Assembly (NCBI GenBank): GCA_938046585.1
Contig: CALIWR010000034.1
Coordinates: forward strand, 1 to 60,476
DNA from: an uncultured Propionibacteriaceae bacterium
GTDB lineage: Bacteria > Actinomycetota > Actinomycetes > Propionibacteriales > Propionibacteriaceae
Direction of reading: 5' to 3'
DNA length: 60,476 nt
The notes under the pieces are model-generated. The model was not told the origin of the DNA and did not search any database. It saw only the letters and a list, made by a program, of their open reading frames with translations. This document shows positions 42,137-51,754 of this stretch, piece by piece (within the stretch, counting starts at the first letter, position 1; each line of letters opens with the position of its first letter). Position numbers and translations under genes: made by a program.

Positions 42137-42754
42137 ATGGATCCAGCCATGATCGAGGTGATCGGTTACGTCGCCTCGGGCCTGATCGTGGTCTCCTTGG
42201 CGTTGCACCGGACCGTGCCACTGCGGGTTGTGTCGCTGTTGGGCGCGGGGATGTTCGTCGGCTACGGGTTGCTGATCGGCTCCTGGCCGGTGGTCGTCAG
42301 CAACGCGGTGATCGTCGCGGTCACCGTCTGGCAGCTGTACCGGGAAGCCACCACGAGCCACGACCTGGCCCTGGTCCGGACCGAGCCGTCCTCACCGTTT
42401 CTGGAGGACTTCATCACCGGGCACCTGAAGGACATCCAGAAGTCCCAGCCGAACTTCACCGGGGCCCGTCCCGGCGACCTGGCCTTCGTCTACCTGCGCG
42501 ACGGGATGCCAGCCGGCGCCCTGATCGGCTCCACGAGCGGGGACCGGTTCAACGTCCACCTGGACTATGTGCTGCCGGCTTTCCGAGACACCCGGCTCGC
42601 GCGCTGGCTGTACCAGGGCAGCGGCCTGCGTCACCTGCGGGCAGCAGGGATCCGGGAGGTCGCCGAACGGGCCGCGACCGAGGTTCACCGGGGCTACCTG
42701 CGGGAGGTCGGTTTCGTGCCCGAGGGCGATCGTCTGGTGAGGCGGCTGTCGTGA
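42137..42754 (+). CDS. YgjV-like membrane protein with soluble C-terminal domain
   Basis: A 205-residue protein. The first 75 residues hold three helices in the YgjV/inner-membrane pattern (IGYVASGLIVVSLALHRTV, VVSLLGAGMFVGYGLLIG, VVVSNAVIVAVTVWQLY). The remaining 130 residues form a soluble domain containing GDLAFVYLRDGMPAGALIG and RGYLREVGFVPEGDRLV, faintly GNAT-like at the end. Function unknown. ATG 42137 lies 8 nt after TACTAT (42123-42128), which starts directly behind the tRNA-Thr gene. Confidence 0.7.
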   Translation: MDPAMIEVIGYVASGLIVVSLALHRTVPLRVVSLLGAGMFVGYGLLIGSWPVVVSNAVIVAVTVWQLYREATTSHDLALVRTEPSSPFLEDFITGHLKDIQKSQPNFTGARPGDLAFVYLRDGMPAGALIGSTSGDRFNVHLDYVLPAFRDTRLARWLYQGSGLRHLRAAGIREVAERAATEVHRGYLREVGFVPEGDRLVRRLS

Positions 42755-43056
42755 TGGGGGCACGGGTCCGGGCCGGGCCGCCGGGCTGATCATATTCCGA
42801 CGGCCGATAGCGACGTCCGAGCCGATCTGACCTAGGATCGTCCGCGGGAGCAGGCGGTGAGAGTCTTCCCATGTCCCTCAGCGGCCCGTTCTCGCAGGTG
42901 GTACCCATTTCCTGCACACACGTGAGGATCTCCTCCACCTCCGGGAGGGCGAGTGGGTGGCACCACGACTCACAACACAACCGCATCACAACTTCGGATC
43001 TGGTGCGGTCTGAGCAGTGCCCCGCCGGGGCACGGCACTGCTTGAGGGAAGGAACC
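42755..43056 (+). other. 302-bp leader region before the RbsA-like gene
   Basis: No separate gene is evident, although the frame of the ATPase is open upstream to 42871. TAGGAT at 42833-42838 could be a -10. A strong hairpin, GCAGTGCC / GGCACTGC (43014-43021 and 43034-43041) with the inner sequence CCGCCGGGGCAC, ends 3 nt before the GAGGGAAGGA ribosome site. It could sequester or expose that site. Confidence 0.45.
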
Positions 43057-44670
43057 ATGGCTGAACTGATGTCCGTCCGCGGGATCACCAAGTCGCATGC
43101 CGGTAGGCCGATCCTGCGCGGAATCGACTTGGAGGTGCGCCCCGGGGAGGTACTGGGCCTGATCGGCGCCAACGGTGCCGGCAAGTCCACCCTGATGAGC
43201 ATCATCTCGGGCGCCTACAAGCCCGACGCGGGGACCATGGTCTTCGACGGCGAGCCGTACGACCCCGACGACACCGCCGAGGCCCGGGCCATGGGGATCG
43301 GGATCATCGAGCAGAACTTCAAGCTCGACGGCGGCCTGACCGTGGCCCAGGCGATCTACCGCAACACGTACCAGGCTGAGCGGCCCCATTCGGCGCTGCG
43401 GCGCCAGGCCCAGTGGCTGCTCAACGAGGCCGGTGTACACGTCTCCCCCGACGCCCGGGTGGGTCATCTCCTGCGCCCCGAGGTCGGCCTGGTCGAGGCG
43501 GTCCGGCTGCTCGCCGACGACGCTCAGATCGTCCTGGTCGACGAGGTGGCCGCCACCTTCAACGTCCGCGAGATTCAGGACCTGCACTTCATCACCAGCC
43601 GCCTCACCCGGCAGGGGCGTTCGGTGGTCTACATCTCGCACCGGCTACACGAGGTGAAGGACATCACCAACCGGATCGCGGTACTGCGCGACGGTGAGAT
43701 CGTCGAGATGCTGAAGTCTTCACGGACCACGACCGAGGCCATGGCCCAGGCCATGTTCGGCAAGATCATCACCCGCAGTAAGCGTCAACAGCGCCGCTCC
43801 GAGGAGGTCGTGCTGCGGGCCACCAACCTTCGCGGCGAGGCCCTCAAGGGCGTCAATTTCAGCCTGCACCGCGGTGAGGTGATCGCCCTCGTCGGCCCGC
43901 GCCATTCGGGCATCCCCGATATCGTGGGCGCGATTACCGGTGACCGTCCCGGCACCTTCGACGAGCTGGAAGTCTTCGGCCAGGCCCGCACGATCGCCAG
44001 CCCCGAGGACGCCGCCGCCCTGCGGATCACCTACTTCTCGGAAGATGACGCCGAGTTCGGGCTGGACTCGGATGAGTCGATCGCCCGTAGCCTGATGGCC
44101 GGCGGCTGGTCGGAGGGCATGAACTTCAACGACGAGGTCGCTGCCCTGCGCGACATCATCGGCGTGCTCTCGCAGTTCCAGGTCAAGGCCAAGACCCTGT
44201 TCGGCGATGTGAACGGGCTGTCGGGCGGCGACCAGCAGAAGATCGCGCTCGCCAAGTTCATGAGCGAGGACTGCGACATCATGATCCTGAACGAACCCAC
44301 CCGGGGTCTGGACATGAGCTCGCGCCACGACGTCCACAAGATGCTCTCCGAGCTCACCGAAAGCGGCAAGAGCGCGATCCTGCTCTCCACCGACTACGAG
44401 GACGCCCTCGACTGGTCTGATCGGGTATTGGTGGTCCGTGACGGACGGATCTGGCGCGAAGTCAGCTCCACCGACACCACCGCCGACCAGCTCACCTTGT
44501 GGTGCAAGGAGGCCGAACGGCCGCCGCGGCGGGTCTGGGAGGACGACGAGTCCACCGCCTTAGCCAACGAGCTGATCGCCGAACAGGAAGCCGACCGGGC
44601 CCAGCACCAGGCAGCCGAGGAGGAACTCGATCGCCAGATCGCTGCTCGCGCCTCCCGCGCCTTCTTCTGA
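43057..44670 (+). CDS. RbsA-like double ABC ATPase without transporter partners
   Basis: A 537-residue protein with two ABC domains like sugar-importer ATPases (RbsA/MglA). Domain 1 has an intact Walker A (GANGAGKST, 37-45) and IIEQNF Q-loop. The signature is replaced by LLRPEVGLVEAV (about 139-149), and Walker B reads VLVDEVAATF. Domain 2 lacks Walker A (GPRHSGIPD, 280-288) but has an intact LSGGDQQ signature (388-394); Walker B has Asn for Asp (ILNEPT). A charged, helical tail follows. GGAAGGA precedes ATG 43057. No permease or binding protein is near; a Roadblock gene follows after 400 bp. Confidence 0.85.
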   Translation: MAELMSVRGITKSHAGRPILRGIDLEVRPGEVLGLIGANGAGKSTLMSIISGAYKPDAGTMVFDGEPYDPDDTAEARAMGIGIIEQNFKLDGGLTVAQAIYRNTYQAERPHSALRRQAQWLLNEAGVHVSPDARVGHLLRPEVGLVEAVRLLADDAQIVLVDEVAATFNVREIQDLHFITSRLTRQGRSVVYISHRLHEVKDITNRIAVLRDGEIVEMLKSSRTTTEAMAQAMFGKIITRSKRQQRRSEEVVLRATNLRGEALKGVNFSLHRGEVIALVGPRHSGIPDIVGAITGDRPGTFDELEVFGQARTIASPEDAAALRITYFSEDDAEFGLDSDESIARSLMAGGWSEGMNFNDEVAALRDIIGVLSQFQVKAKTLFGDVNGLSGGDQQKIALAKFMSEDCDIMILNEPTRGLDMSSRHDVHKMLSELTESGKSAILLSTDYEDALDWSDRVLVVRDGRIWREVSSTDTTADQLTLWCKEAERPPRRVWEDDESTALANELIAEQEADRAQHQAAEEELDRQIAARASRAFF

Positions 44671-45071
44671 CCACGATCTGCTGCGGCAACCGGCGCCGGT
44701 TGTGGATCGGGGCCCTGGACGCCGCAAAGATCGCCAATTCTCGCCACCTCAGGTTCACCAGAGGTGGAGGCTGAAGCAAACCCGAGGGCCAAGATGCGCG
44801 GATCCCCTCCAGGATGAGAGACTCTCCCCGGACGCGGCCCACCGGGCCCGAGCCTGACGAACGAAACACCTTGACGGCAAAGGGGAATGCTCTCAACCTG
44901 ATGTGTACGTGAGGCACCGGGACCCTGGGCAGAGACGGCGATCCGCGGCGGTCGCCAGGCTCCCGGCATCCGCGTTCAGCAGGCACCATCGGCGCCCGGA
45001 CAGACGCGCCGAGGGGCCAGCCCACAACCCAATACCGGCCCGCGGGCCACGACTACAGACAGGACCACAAC
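44671..45071 (+). other. 401-bp gene-free region before the Roadblock gene
   Basis: I see no gene. A perfect palindrome, CAACCGGCGCCGGTTG (44687-44702), and a 7-bp hairpin, CCACCTC / GAGGTGG (44744-44767), follow the ATPase stop and may stop transcription. TTGACG (44871-44876) and CAACCT (44894-44899) with a 17-bp spacer form a plausible promoter, which would give the Roadblock gene a 5' leader of about 165 nt. No known riboswitch class was recognised. Confidence 0.4.
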
Positions 45072-45440
45072 GTGTCTCAGCTGCAGCAGACCATCACCGA
45101 TCTTCTGGCCATCGACGGCGCGACCGCGGCGGCGATCGTCGACATCGGCTCCGGGATGGCCCTGGCCACCGGAGGCAACCCGGGCTTTGACCTGGACGTG
45201 GCCGCAGCCGGCAATTCGAACGTGGTCCGGGCCAAGCTGCGGACCATGGCCGACCTGGGCATCGAGGGCGGCATCGAGGACATCCTGATCACCTTGGATA
45301 AGCAGTACCACCTGCTGAATGTGTTGCAGGGGGAGAAGAACAAGGGCCTGTTCATCTACCTGGTGCTGAACCGGCAGGCAGCCAACCTGGCCCTGGCCCG
45401 CCACAAGCTCACGACCCTCGCCCACGACGTCACCGTCTGA
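45072..45440 (+). CDS. Roadblock/LC7 domain protein
   Basis: A 122-residue single-domain Roadblock/LC7 protein (MglB-like fold). The core (TDLLAIDGATAAAIVDIGSG, then HLLNVLQGEKNKGLFIYLVL) shows the alternating beta strands and central helix of the family. Such dimers usually act as GTPase-activating or scaffold partners of small GTPases, or occur in Streptomyces conservons. Here no GTPase or DUF742 gene is adjacent, so the partner is unknown. GTG 45072 has a weak AGGA upstream. The RbsA-like ATPase is its only same-strand neighbour. Confidence 0.85.
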   Translation: MSQLQQTITDLLAIDGATAAAIVDIGSGMALATGGNPGFDLDVAAAGNSNVVRAKLRTMADLGIEGGIEDILITLDKQYHLLNVLQGEKNKGLFIYLVLNRQAANLALARHKLTTLAHDVTV

Positions 45441-45521
45441 ACCGGATACCCACGACCTTGCGACGGGCGACCATACCTGGTCGCCCGTCTGTCGTGTGTC
45501 GTGCCCGGAGCCGGCCCGGGT

Positions 45522-46154
45522 TCAGGGAGCCAGCCGTTCCCGTACCCACTGCCCGTCACTGCGGCGGTAGCGGATCCGGTCATGCAACCGCGACGCCCGC
45601 CCTTGCCAGAACTCCCACAGATCGGGGACCAGTCGATAACCGCCCCAATGCGGCGGGCGCGGCGGACGCAGGCCGTGCTGGGCTGCGGCTGCGGCCGCGT
45701 TCGTTACCAACGTGGCACGGCTGGGGATCACCTGGCTCTGTGGCGATGCCCAGGCCCCGATCCGAGAATCCAGAGGCCGCTCGGCAAAGTAGGCGTCCGA
45801 CTCCTCGGCTGGGATCTGTTCTACTTTCCCCTCCACCCGAACCACCCGCTCCAGCGACGACCAGAAGAACTGCACCGCCGCGTACGGGTTGGCGGCTAAC
45901 TCTTCACCTTTGCGGGAGTGGTAGTTGGTGTACCAGGTGATCCCCCGCTGATCGACATCCTTGGCCAGCACGACCCGGGTCGAGGGCCGGCCCTGCGGTC
46001 CGACCGTGGCCAACGTCATCGCATTGGCCTCCCCCGACCCCTGGGCGCGAGCTTGCTCAAACCAGCGCTGGAACAGCGCCAGCGGCGCCGTCCCCGCATC
46101 CTGCTCGTCCAGTTCGCCCCGCTCGTACGAGCGCCGCATCCGATGCATGTCCAC
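45522..46154 (-). CDS. pdxH: Pyridoxamine 5'-phosphate oxidase
   Basis: A 210-residue FMN enzyme that oxidises pyridoxamine- or pyridoxine-5'-phosphate to PLP. MTLATVGPQGRPSTRVVLAK and YTNYHSRKGEELAANP are FMN-binding signatures; the C-terminal VPDLWEFWQGRASRLHDRI is the family's diagnostic end. PLP users in the window include Kbl and the Cds1-like enzyme. GTG 46154 is chosen because TACGAT lies 8 nt upstream (46163-46168); ATG 46148 is the alternative. Confidence 0.95.
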   Translation of the reverse strand: MDMHRMRRSYERGELDEQDAGTAPLALFQRWFEQARAQGSGEANAMTLATVGPQGRPSTRVVLAKDVDQRGITWYTNYHSRKGEELAANPYAAVQFFWSSLERVVRVEGKVEQIPAEESDAYFAERPLDSRIGAWASPQSQVIPSRATLVTNAAAAAAQHGLRPPRPPHWGGYRLVPDLWEFWQGRASRLHDRIRYRRSDGQWVRERLAP

Positions 46155-46181
46155 GGGACAAGATCGTACGACGGTCACCCC

Positions 46182-46946
46182 TCAGGCGGCCGAGCGGCGC
46201 CGCTGCCGCCACAGGTAGGTCACCAGCATCCCGATCAGGATCGCGATCGACACGTACCACATGTACGTGGCGTACACCGTGACCAGATCCACCGCCGGCT
46301 GCCCGATCGCCCAGCCGGCCCACAGGTACAGGCCCTGGACGGTCCCGGCCGCTAAGGAGTTCACGATCAGGAATCGTCGCAGTCCCATCCCCGAAGCCCC
46401 GACTGCCCCGTACACCACCGGCATCGGCAGCGGGATCGGCAGGTAGGTCATCACCACCGCCAACGATTCGTAGCGGTGGGTGAGCCGGACCGCCCGTTCC
46501 GCCCGCCGCTGAGCCCGGCGGCTCTTCCCGGCGAAGACTCTCACCACGTCGAGGCCCCATAGCCGCCCGGCCCACCAGTAGATCCAGTCGAGCTTCATGA
46601 TCGATGCGGTACAGACCAGCCAGTAGCCGATCAGCGGCCCGCCGTGGACGTGCGCCCAGGCGCCAGTAGCGATGACGCTGGTACGGCCGCCGGTGATCAT
46701 GGCGGCGATCGGGGGGTTCAGGCCCAGCAGGACCGGACGCAGCGGCAGCAGCACCAGGCCGTACACCCCGGCCAGGGCGATCGCCGCCCAGCAGCCGATG
46801 TCGGCGCGGGTCGGCTTGTGTTTCCACGGCAGGGCTGGGTCATCCCACCACGGCCGAGGCTCCTCGGCAGACGACTGCTGGTCCAGGCTGGGCTGCGGCT
46901 CAGCGTCGTCGGATCTGGTGGGACGAGGTTCGCCTGCTGCGCTCAC
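46182..46946 (-). CDS. DedA family membrane protein
   Basis: A 254-residue DedA/SNARE-associated protein. After a 45-residue polar N terminus come about six hydrophobic segments, with the conserved loop MKLDWIYWWAGRLWG and HRYESLAVVMTYLPIPLPMPVVYGAVG holding the Arg and Gly-rich features of the family. DedA proteins are implicated in recycling undecaprenyl-phosphate and other lipid scrambling. GTG 46946 lies 6 nt after TAGTCT (46953-46958). It ends 27 bp before the pdxH start on the same strand. Confidence 0.85.
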   Translation of the reverse strand: MSAAGEPRPTRSDDAEPQPSLDQQSSAEEPRPWWDDPALPWKHKPTRADIGCWAAIALAGVYGLVLLPLRPVLLGLNPPIAAMITGGRTSVIATGAWAHVHGGPLIGYWLVCTASIMKLDWIYWWAGRLWGLDVVRVFAGKSRRAQRRAERAVRLTHRYESLAVVMTYLPIPLPMPVVYGAVGASGMGLRRFLIVNSLAAGTVQGLYLWAGWAIGQPAVDLVTVYATYMWYVSIAILIGMLVTYLWRQRRRSAA

Positions 46947-46988
46947 GCAGCGAGACTACCGACCTGGCCGGGGCCCGGACAGGAACCA

Positions 46989-48164
<1,176 letters not shown>

Positions 48165-48184
48165 CGGTGTTCTCCTTCCCGGGC

Positions 48185-49222
48185 TCACGCCCAGCGCATC
48201 ACTACCTTGCCTGCGTGCCCGGATCGGGCCTGCTCAAAAGCTGCCTCGTGCTCGGTGGCGTTGAAACGGTCGGTAATCACCCCGGAAATGTCCAGCCCGG
48301 CCTGCAGCAGCACGCTCATCGCGTACCAAGTTTCAAACATTTCCCGGCCATAGATGCCCTTAAGCGTGATCATGTGGAAGACCAGCGTCGCCAGGTCCAA
48401 AGTGGCCTCGGCCGACGGAATCCCGAGCATCGCGATCCGCCCACCATGGGTCATATTGGCGATCATGTCGCGCAGCGCCGCCGGTGAGCCAGACATCTCC
48501 AGGCCGACATCGAAACCTTCGGCCATCCCCAGCGCCTGTTGCGCCTCGGCCACGGTCTCCCGGGCAACGTTGACGGTACGGGTGACGCCTAGCCGCTGCG
48601 CCAGTTCCAGCCGCTGGTCCGACAGGTCGGTGATCACGACATGGCGGGCTCCGGCGTGGCGGACCACCATCGCCGCCATGATCCCGATCGGGCCGGCCCC
48701 GCTGACTAGCACGTCTTCCCCCAGGCAGGGGAACTGCAAGGCGGTGTGGACGGCGTTGCCGAAAGGATCAAAGATCGCAGCCACATCGGGATCGACCGGG
48801 TGGCGATGCACCCAGACGTTGCTGGCGGGCAGCGCGATGTAGTCGGCGAAAGCGCCCGGCATCTGGACCCCCATCCCGTTGGTCCGCACGCATAGGTGCC
48901 GCCGACCGGCCCGGCAGGAGCGGCACTGGCCGCAGACGATATGGCCCTCGCCGGAGACGAAGAGCCCTTCCTCCAGCCCATCCACCCCGGAGCCGACGGC
49001 GACGATGTCGCCGCAGAACTCGTGCCCGACCACCAGCGGCGGCTTGATCTGAGCCTGGGCCCAGTCGTCCCAGCCGGCGATGTGCAGATCGGTGCCACAG
49101 ATCCCGGTCGCCCGGACCCGGATCAGCACCTCGCCGGGGCGTACCTGTGGCACAGGGACCTCGATCAGCTCCAGGCCGGGACGCGGCCCGGTCTTCACCA
49201 AGGCTCGCATGGTCCTGTTCAT
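48185..49222 (-). CDS. tdh: L-threonine 3-dehydrogenase
   Basis: A 345-residue zinc-dependent MDR enzyme oxidising L-threonine to 2-amino-3-oxobutyrate with NAD+. Catalytic zinc site is GICGTDLHIAGWDDW plus GHEFCG; the structural zinc cluster is CGQCRSCRAGRRHLC; the Rossmann loop is SGAGPIGIMAAMVV. It precedes kbl, giving the complete two-step threonine-to-glycine route. Its ATG overlaps the stop of DUF2304 by 4 bp and has GGAGGA upstream inside that gene, an unexpected link to glycan genes. Confidence 0.95.
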   Translation of the reverse strand: MNRTMRALVKTGPRPGLELIEVPVPQVRPGEVLIRVRATGICGTDLHIAGWDDWAQAQIKPPLVVGHEFCGDIVAVGSGVDGLEEGLFVSGEGHIVCGQCRSCRAGRRHLCVRTNGMGVQMPGAFADYIALPASNVWVHRHPVDPDVAAIFDPFGNAVHTALQFPCLGEDVLVSGAGPIGIMAAMVVRHAGARHVVITDLSDQRLELAQRLGVTRTVNVARETVAEAQQALGMAEGFDVGLEMSGSPAALRDMIANMTHGGRIAMLGIPSAEATLDLATLVFHMITLKGIYGREMFETWYAMSVLLQAGLDISGVITDRFNATEHEAAFEQARSGHAGKVVMRWA

Positions 49223-49593
49223 GAGGGCTCCTCCTCATCCGAGATAGTCACGTCACGGTGCTGGGGATTCTCCACCTGGGCGCGCAGGATCGCCACCTGT
49301 TCGGCCAGGGTACGGGCCCGCTCCTCAAGCCGCGACAGCTCCACCGAGAACTGCACCGAGATCACCAGCAGCAACAGCAGCGCGCCGAAGAAGAGGAAAT
49401 TGGACGGGGTGGCGAAGCCGATCAGCGCCGAAACCCACGGCAGCAGGCCCGGGAAGATCGCAAAAACCAACACCACGACCCCGAGCACCCCCCACCAGAG
49501 GCTGAAGCGTTCCTTCAATGCCCGGCGCCGCATCAGCCAGAGCATGATCGCAAGCGTGGCCAGCACGAAGACCAGCGGCCAGACCTGGTTCAT
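49219..49593 (-). CDS. DUF2304 membrane protein
   Basis: A 124-residue protein with three membrane helices (VWPLVFVLATLAIMLWLM, LWWGVLGVVVLVFAIFPGLL, FLFFGALLLLLVISVQFS) and a C-terminal coiled-coil segment (ELSRLEERARTLAEQVAILRA cut at residue 21). DUF2304 proteins regularly accompany GT2 polyprenyl-phosphate glycosyltransferases and may assist them. Both ends overlap neighbours by 4 bp (GT2 upstream, tdh downstream). Confidence 0.87.
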   Translation of the reverse strand: MNQVWPLVFVLATLAIMLWLMRRRALKERFSLWWGVLGVVVLVFAIFPGLLPWVSALIGFATPSNFLFFGALLLLLVISVQFSVELSRLEERARTLAEQVAILRAQVENPQHRDVTISDEEEPS

Positions 49594-50312
49594 GACACCT
49601 CCTCCGCCAGAGCCTGGGGGCGGCGAGTGAGCACGATCCCCAACGACAGCATCGCCCGGATCAGGAATAGGGCCGCTTTCAGCGGCGAATGGCTGGGGGC
49701 CCCGCCGGCCCGGGGACGCATCGTGACCGCGACCTGGCGGATGGTGAGGCCGCTACGGGTGGCGATCACCAGCGCCTCGATAGTGTCCCCCAAGTATTCG
49801 GCCGGGTATTCCCGGGAGAACAACGTCACCGCCCGCGGCCCACACAATTTGAAGCCGGACGTAGTGTCGTCGAGCCGGGTGTGACAGACCCGCGACAGGA
49901 CCGCCGACAGCACCTTCATCGCCCACCGCCGCGGGCCTCGTACGGTGTAGTCACCGCGGCCCGCGAAACGGGCCCCGATCACGATGTCAGCCCCGGTCTC
50001 GGCCATCGCCGCCTGCAGCGCCGGCACCTCGGCCGGGGGATGCTGCCCGTCCGCGTCAAGCTGCAGCACATGGCTGTAGCCGCAGCGGCGGGCGTACGAG
50101 TATCCGGCTCGCATTGCCCCGCCCACGCCTAGGTTGTACGGCAGGTCGACCACGACAACACCACAGCCGGCGGCGATCTGGGCGGTCCGGTCGGTGGACC
50201 CGTCGGAGACCACCACCACATCCCAGCCCGGCAGGGTGTCGTGGACCTCGCCCAGGATTTGGGCGATCACGTCCTGCTCATTCCAGGCTGGGATCACGAT
50301 CAGCGGACGCAT
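49590..50312 (-). CDS. GT2 glycosyltransferase, DPM1/polyprenyl-phosphate type
   Basis: A 240-residue GT-A enzyme. PAWNEQDVIAQIL, VVSDGSTDRTAQIA and the metal-binding QLDADGQHPPAEV place it among dolichol/polyprenyl-phosphate sugar transferases, followed by the amphipathic RFAGRGDYTVRGPRRW. It has no membrane domain of its own; the neighbouring DUF2304 protein may supply the anchor. The likely product is a polyprenyl-phosphate-linked hexose for envelope glycan synthesis. It heads the GT2-DUF2304-tdh-kbl run and is divergent from the flippase gene. Confidence 0.9.
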   Translation of the reverse strand: MRPLIVIPAWNEQDVIAQILGEVHDTLPGWDVVVVSDGSTDRTAQIAAGCGVVVVDLPYNLGVGGAMRAGYSYARRCGYSHVLQLDADGQHPPAEVPALQAAMAETGADIVIGARFAGRGDYTVRGPRRWAMKVLSAVLSRVCHTRLDDTTSGFKLCGPRAVTLFSREYPAEYLGDTIEALVIATRSGLTIRQVAVTMRPRAGGAPSHSPLKAALFLIRAMLSLGIVLTRRPQALAEEVS

Positions 50313-50452
50313 CGACCTGCCCCCTGCATCTGCCTCGTACCCTCTCCTCGGACGGGGCCAGCCTACGGGAGTCAGACCGTCGGTGACGATCTATCACGGC
50401 ATTGACCAGACCACGCCCGCACGGGCGCGGCCTGATCGGCGCCTTGGTAGGA

Positions 50453-50458
50453 CACACT
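50453..50458 (+). promoter_or_regulatory. -10 element of flippase gene (CACACT)
   Basis: CACACT lies exactly 6 nt before the GTG at 50465; downstream bases GGGCAC resemble those after CACACT at 39960 and 54123. Confidence 0.5.
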
Positions 50459-50464
50459 GGGCAC

Positions 50465-51754
50465 GTGAGCAGATCACCGAGCAGCGCCCGCAGTCTGTCC
50501 GGCGGGTCGCTGGCGGTGATGGTCGGTCTGGGGCTGCTCGGGCTGGCCAATCTGCTGCTGCTGAGCCTGGCCGGCCGGGACCTCGGCCCCGAGGCGTACG
50601 CCCCGCTCTCGGTCGCTTGGACGGCGGTGAATGCGGTCGGCATCGGGCTGTTCATTCCCGCCGAGCAGGAGATCTCGCGGCGCACCGCGGCCCGGCGGGC
50701 CTCCGGGCAACAGGCCCCCATGCTTACTCATGTCCTGCGCTACCTGGGTCTGATGTCGCTGGCGCTGCTGGGGCTGGGCCTGGTGGCCCAGGACTGGCTG
50801 GCCCGGACCTTCTTCTCCGGCGACCGGCCGATGGTGCTGTTCACGGTCGCGGCGCTGGTGGCCACCGGGATCGAGTACGCCGCCCGGGGGGTGCTATCCG
50901 GTTCGGGACGCTTCGTGTTGTACGGGGCGCAGCTGATGGTCGACGGGCTGGCCCGGGCGCTGATCACGGTGGTGATCTTCGTCGCCGGCTGGGGCGATAC
51001 CGAGGCCTACGCCTGGGCCTTGGTGGTGGCGCCGCTGGTGGCCACGGTCGCTAGCCTGTCACCGCAGGTGCTGCGCTGGCTGCGTGACCACCCAAGCCCG
51101 GTCGAGAATCCGGTCCCGCTGACCCCGCTGATCGCCACCACCTTGACCCAGCAGCTGGTCGGCAACAGCGGCCCGCTTGCGATCGCGGCCCTGGCCGGGG
51201 CCGCGGACCGGGAGGCGACCGGCAACTTGGTGAGCGCGATCACGATCGGCCGGCTCCCGGTGATGGTCTATGCGGCGGTCCAGGCGGTGATCTTGCCTAC
51301 CCTGGCGGGCCTGGTCGCTCAGGGGTCGGTGACCCGCCTGCGGCAGGCGCTGCGGACAGCGCTGCTGCTGACTGTCGGGATCGGGTTGGTCGGGGCCAGC
51401 GGCATCGCCGGGCTGGGGCCGTGGGCGCTGCGGCTGGTGTACGGGCCGGCCTTCTCGGTGAGCTGGCTGCACCTGGTACTGATCGCGCTCTCCGGGGCAG
51501 CGCTGATGCTGGCCTTGGCGCTTGGGCAGTCGCTGCAAGCTTTCCTGCTGGACCGGCTAGTCCTGCTGGGGTGGGCGCTTGGGCTGCTGGTCACCGTGGC
51601 CACGTTGTGGCTGCCTGGCCCGCTCACTAGCCGCGTGGTGGTGGCCCTCCTGGCCGGCGCGACCACTTCGGCGGTCTGCCATGGGATCGTGCTGCGGCGG
51701 GTCGTGGCACAGTGGAGCGCCCAGCGGGTCGTAACGGAAGGACCAGTCTCGTGA
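50465..51754 (+). CDS. Polysaccharide flippase-like (MATE/Wzx) membrane protein
   Basis: A 429-residue protein with 12 or so membrane helices and the early signature LANLLLLSLAGRDLGPEAYA, typical of the Wzx/polysaccharide-export branch of the MATE superfamily. It probably moves a lipid-linked glycan across the membrane. The downstream glycosyltransferase starts on its stop codon (GTGA), so the two act together. GTG 50465 is chosen for the CACACT element 6 nt before; the open frame from 50402 is longer but lacks any start signal. Confidence 0.85.
   Translation: MSRSPSSARSLSGGSLAVMVGLGLLGLANLLLLSLAGRDLGPEAYAPLSVAWTAVNAVGIGLFIPAEQEISRRTAARRASGQQAPMLTHVLRYLGLMSLALLGLGLVAQDWLARTFFSGDRPMVLFTVAALVATGIEYAARGVLSGSGRFVLYGAQLMVDGLARALITVVIFVAGWGDTEAYAWALVVAPLVATVASLSPQVLRWLRDHPSPVENPVPLTPLIATTLTQQLVGNSGPLAIAALAGAADREATGNLVSAITIGRLPVMVYAAVQAVILPTLAGLVAQGSVTRLRQALRTALLLTVGIGLVGASGIAGLGPWALRLVYGPAFSVSWLHLVLIALSGAALMLALALGQSLQAFLLDRLVLLGWALGLLVTVATLWLPGPLTSRVVVALLAGATTSAVCHGIVLRRVVAQWSAQRVVTEGPVS

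Noticed and set aside
42871..43056. N-terminal extension of the RbsA-like ATPase from the ATG at 42871
   Set aside because: The extension has no ABC features and runs through the leader hairpin; a strong ribosome site lies before the ATG at 43057.
42755..43056. Known riboswitch before the RbsA-like gene
   Set aside because: I could not find conserved cores of SAM, cobalamin, TPP, glycine or c-di-AMP riboswitches; only generic hairpins are visible.
43057..44670. Functional ribose/galactose importer ATPase
   Set aside because: Missing signature and Walker motifs and the absence of permease and binding-protein genes make ordinary sugar transport unlikely, so I did not assign rbsA.
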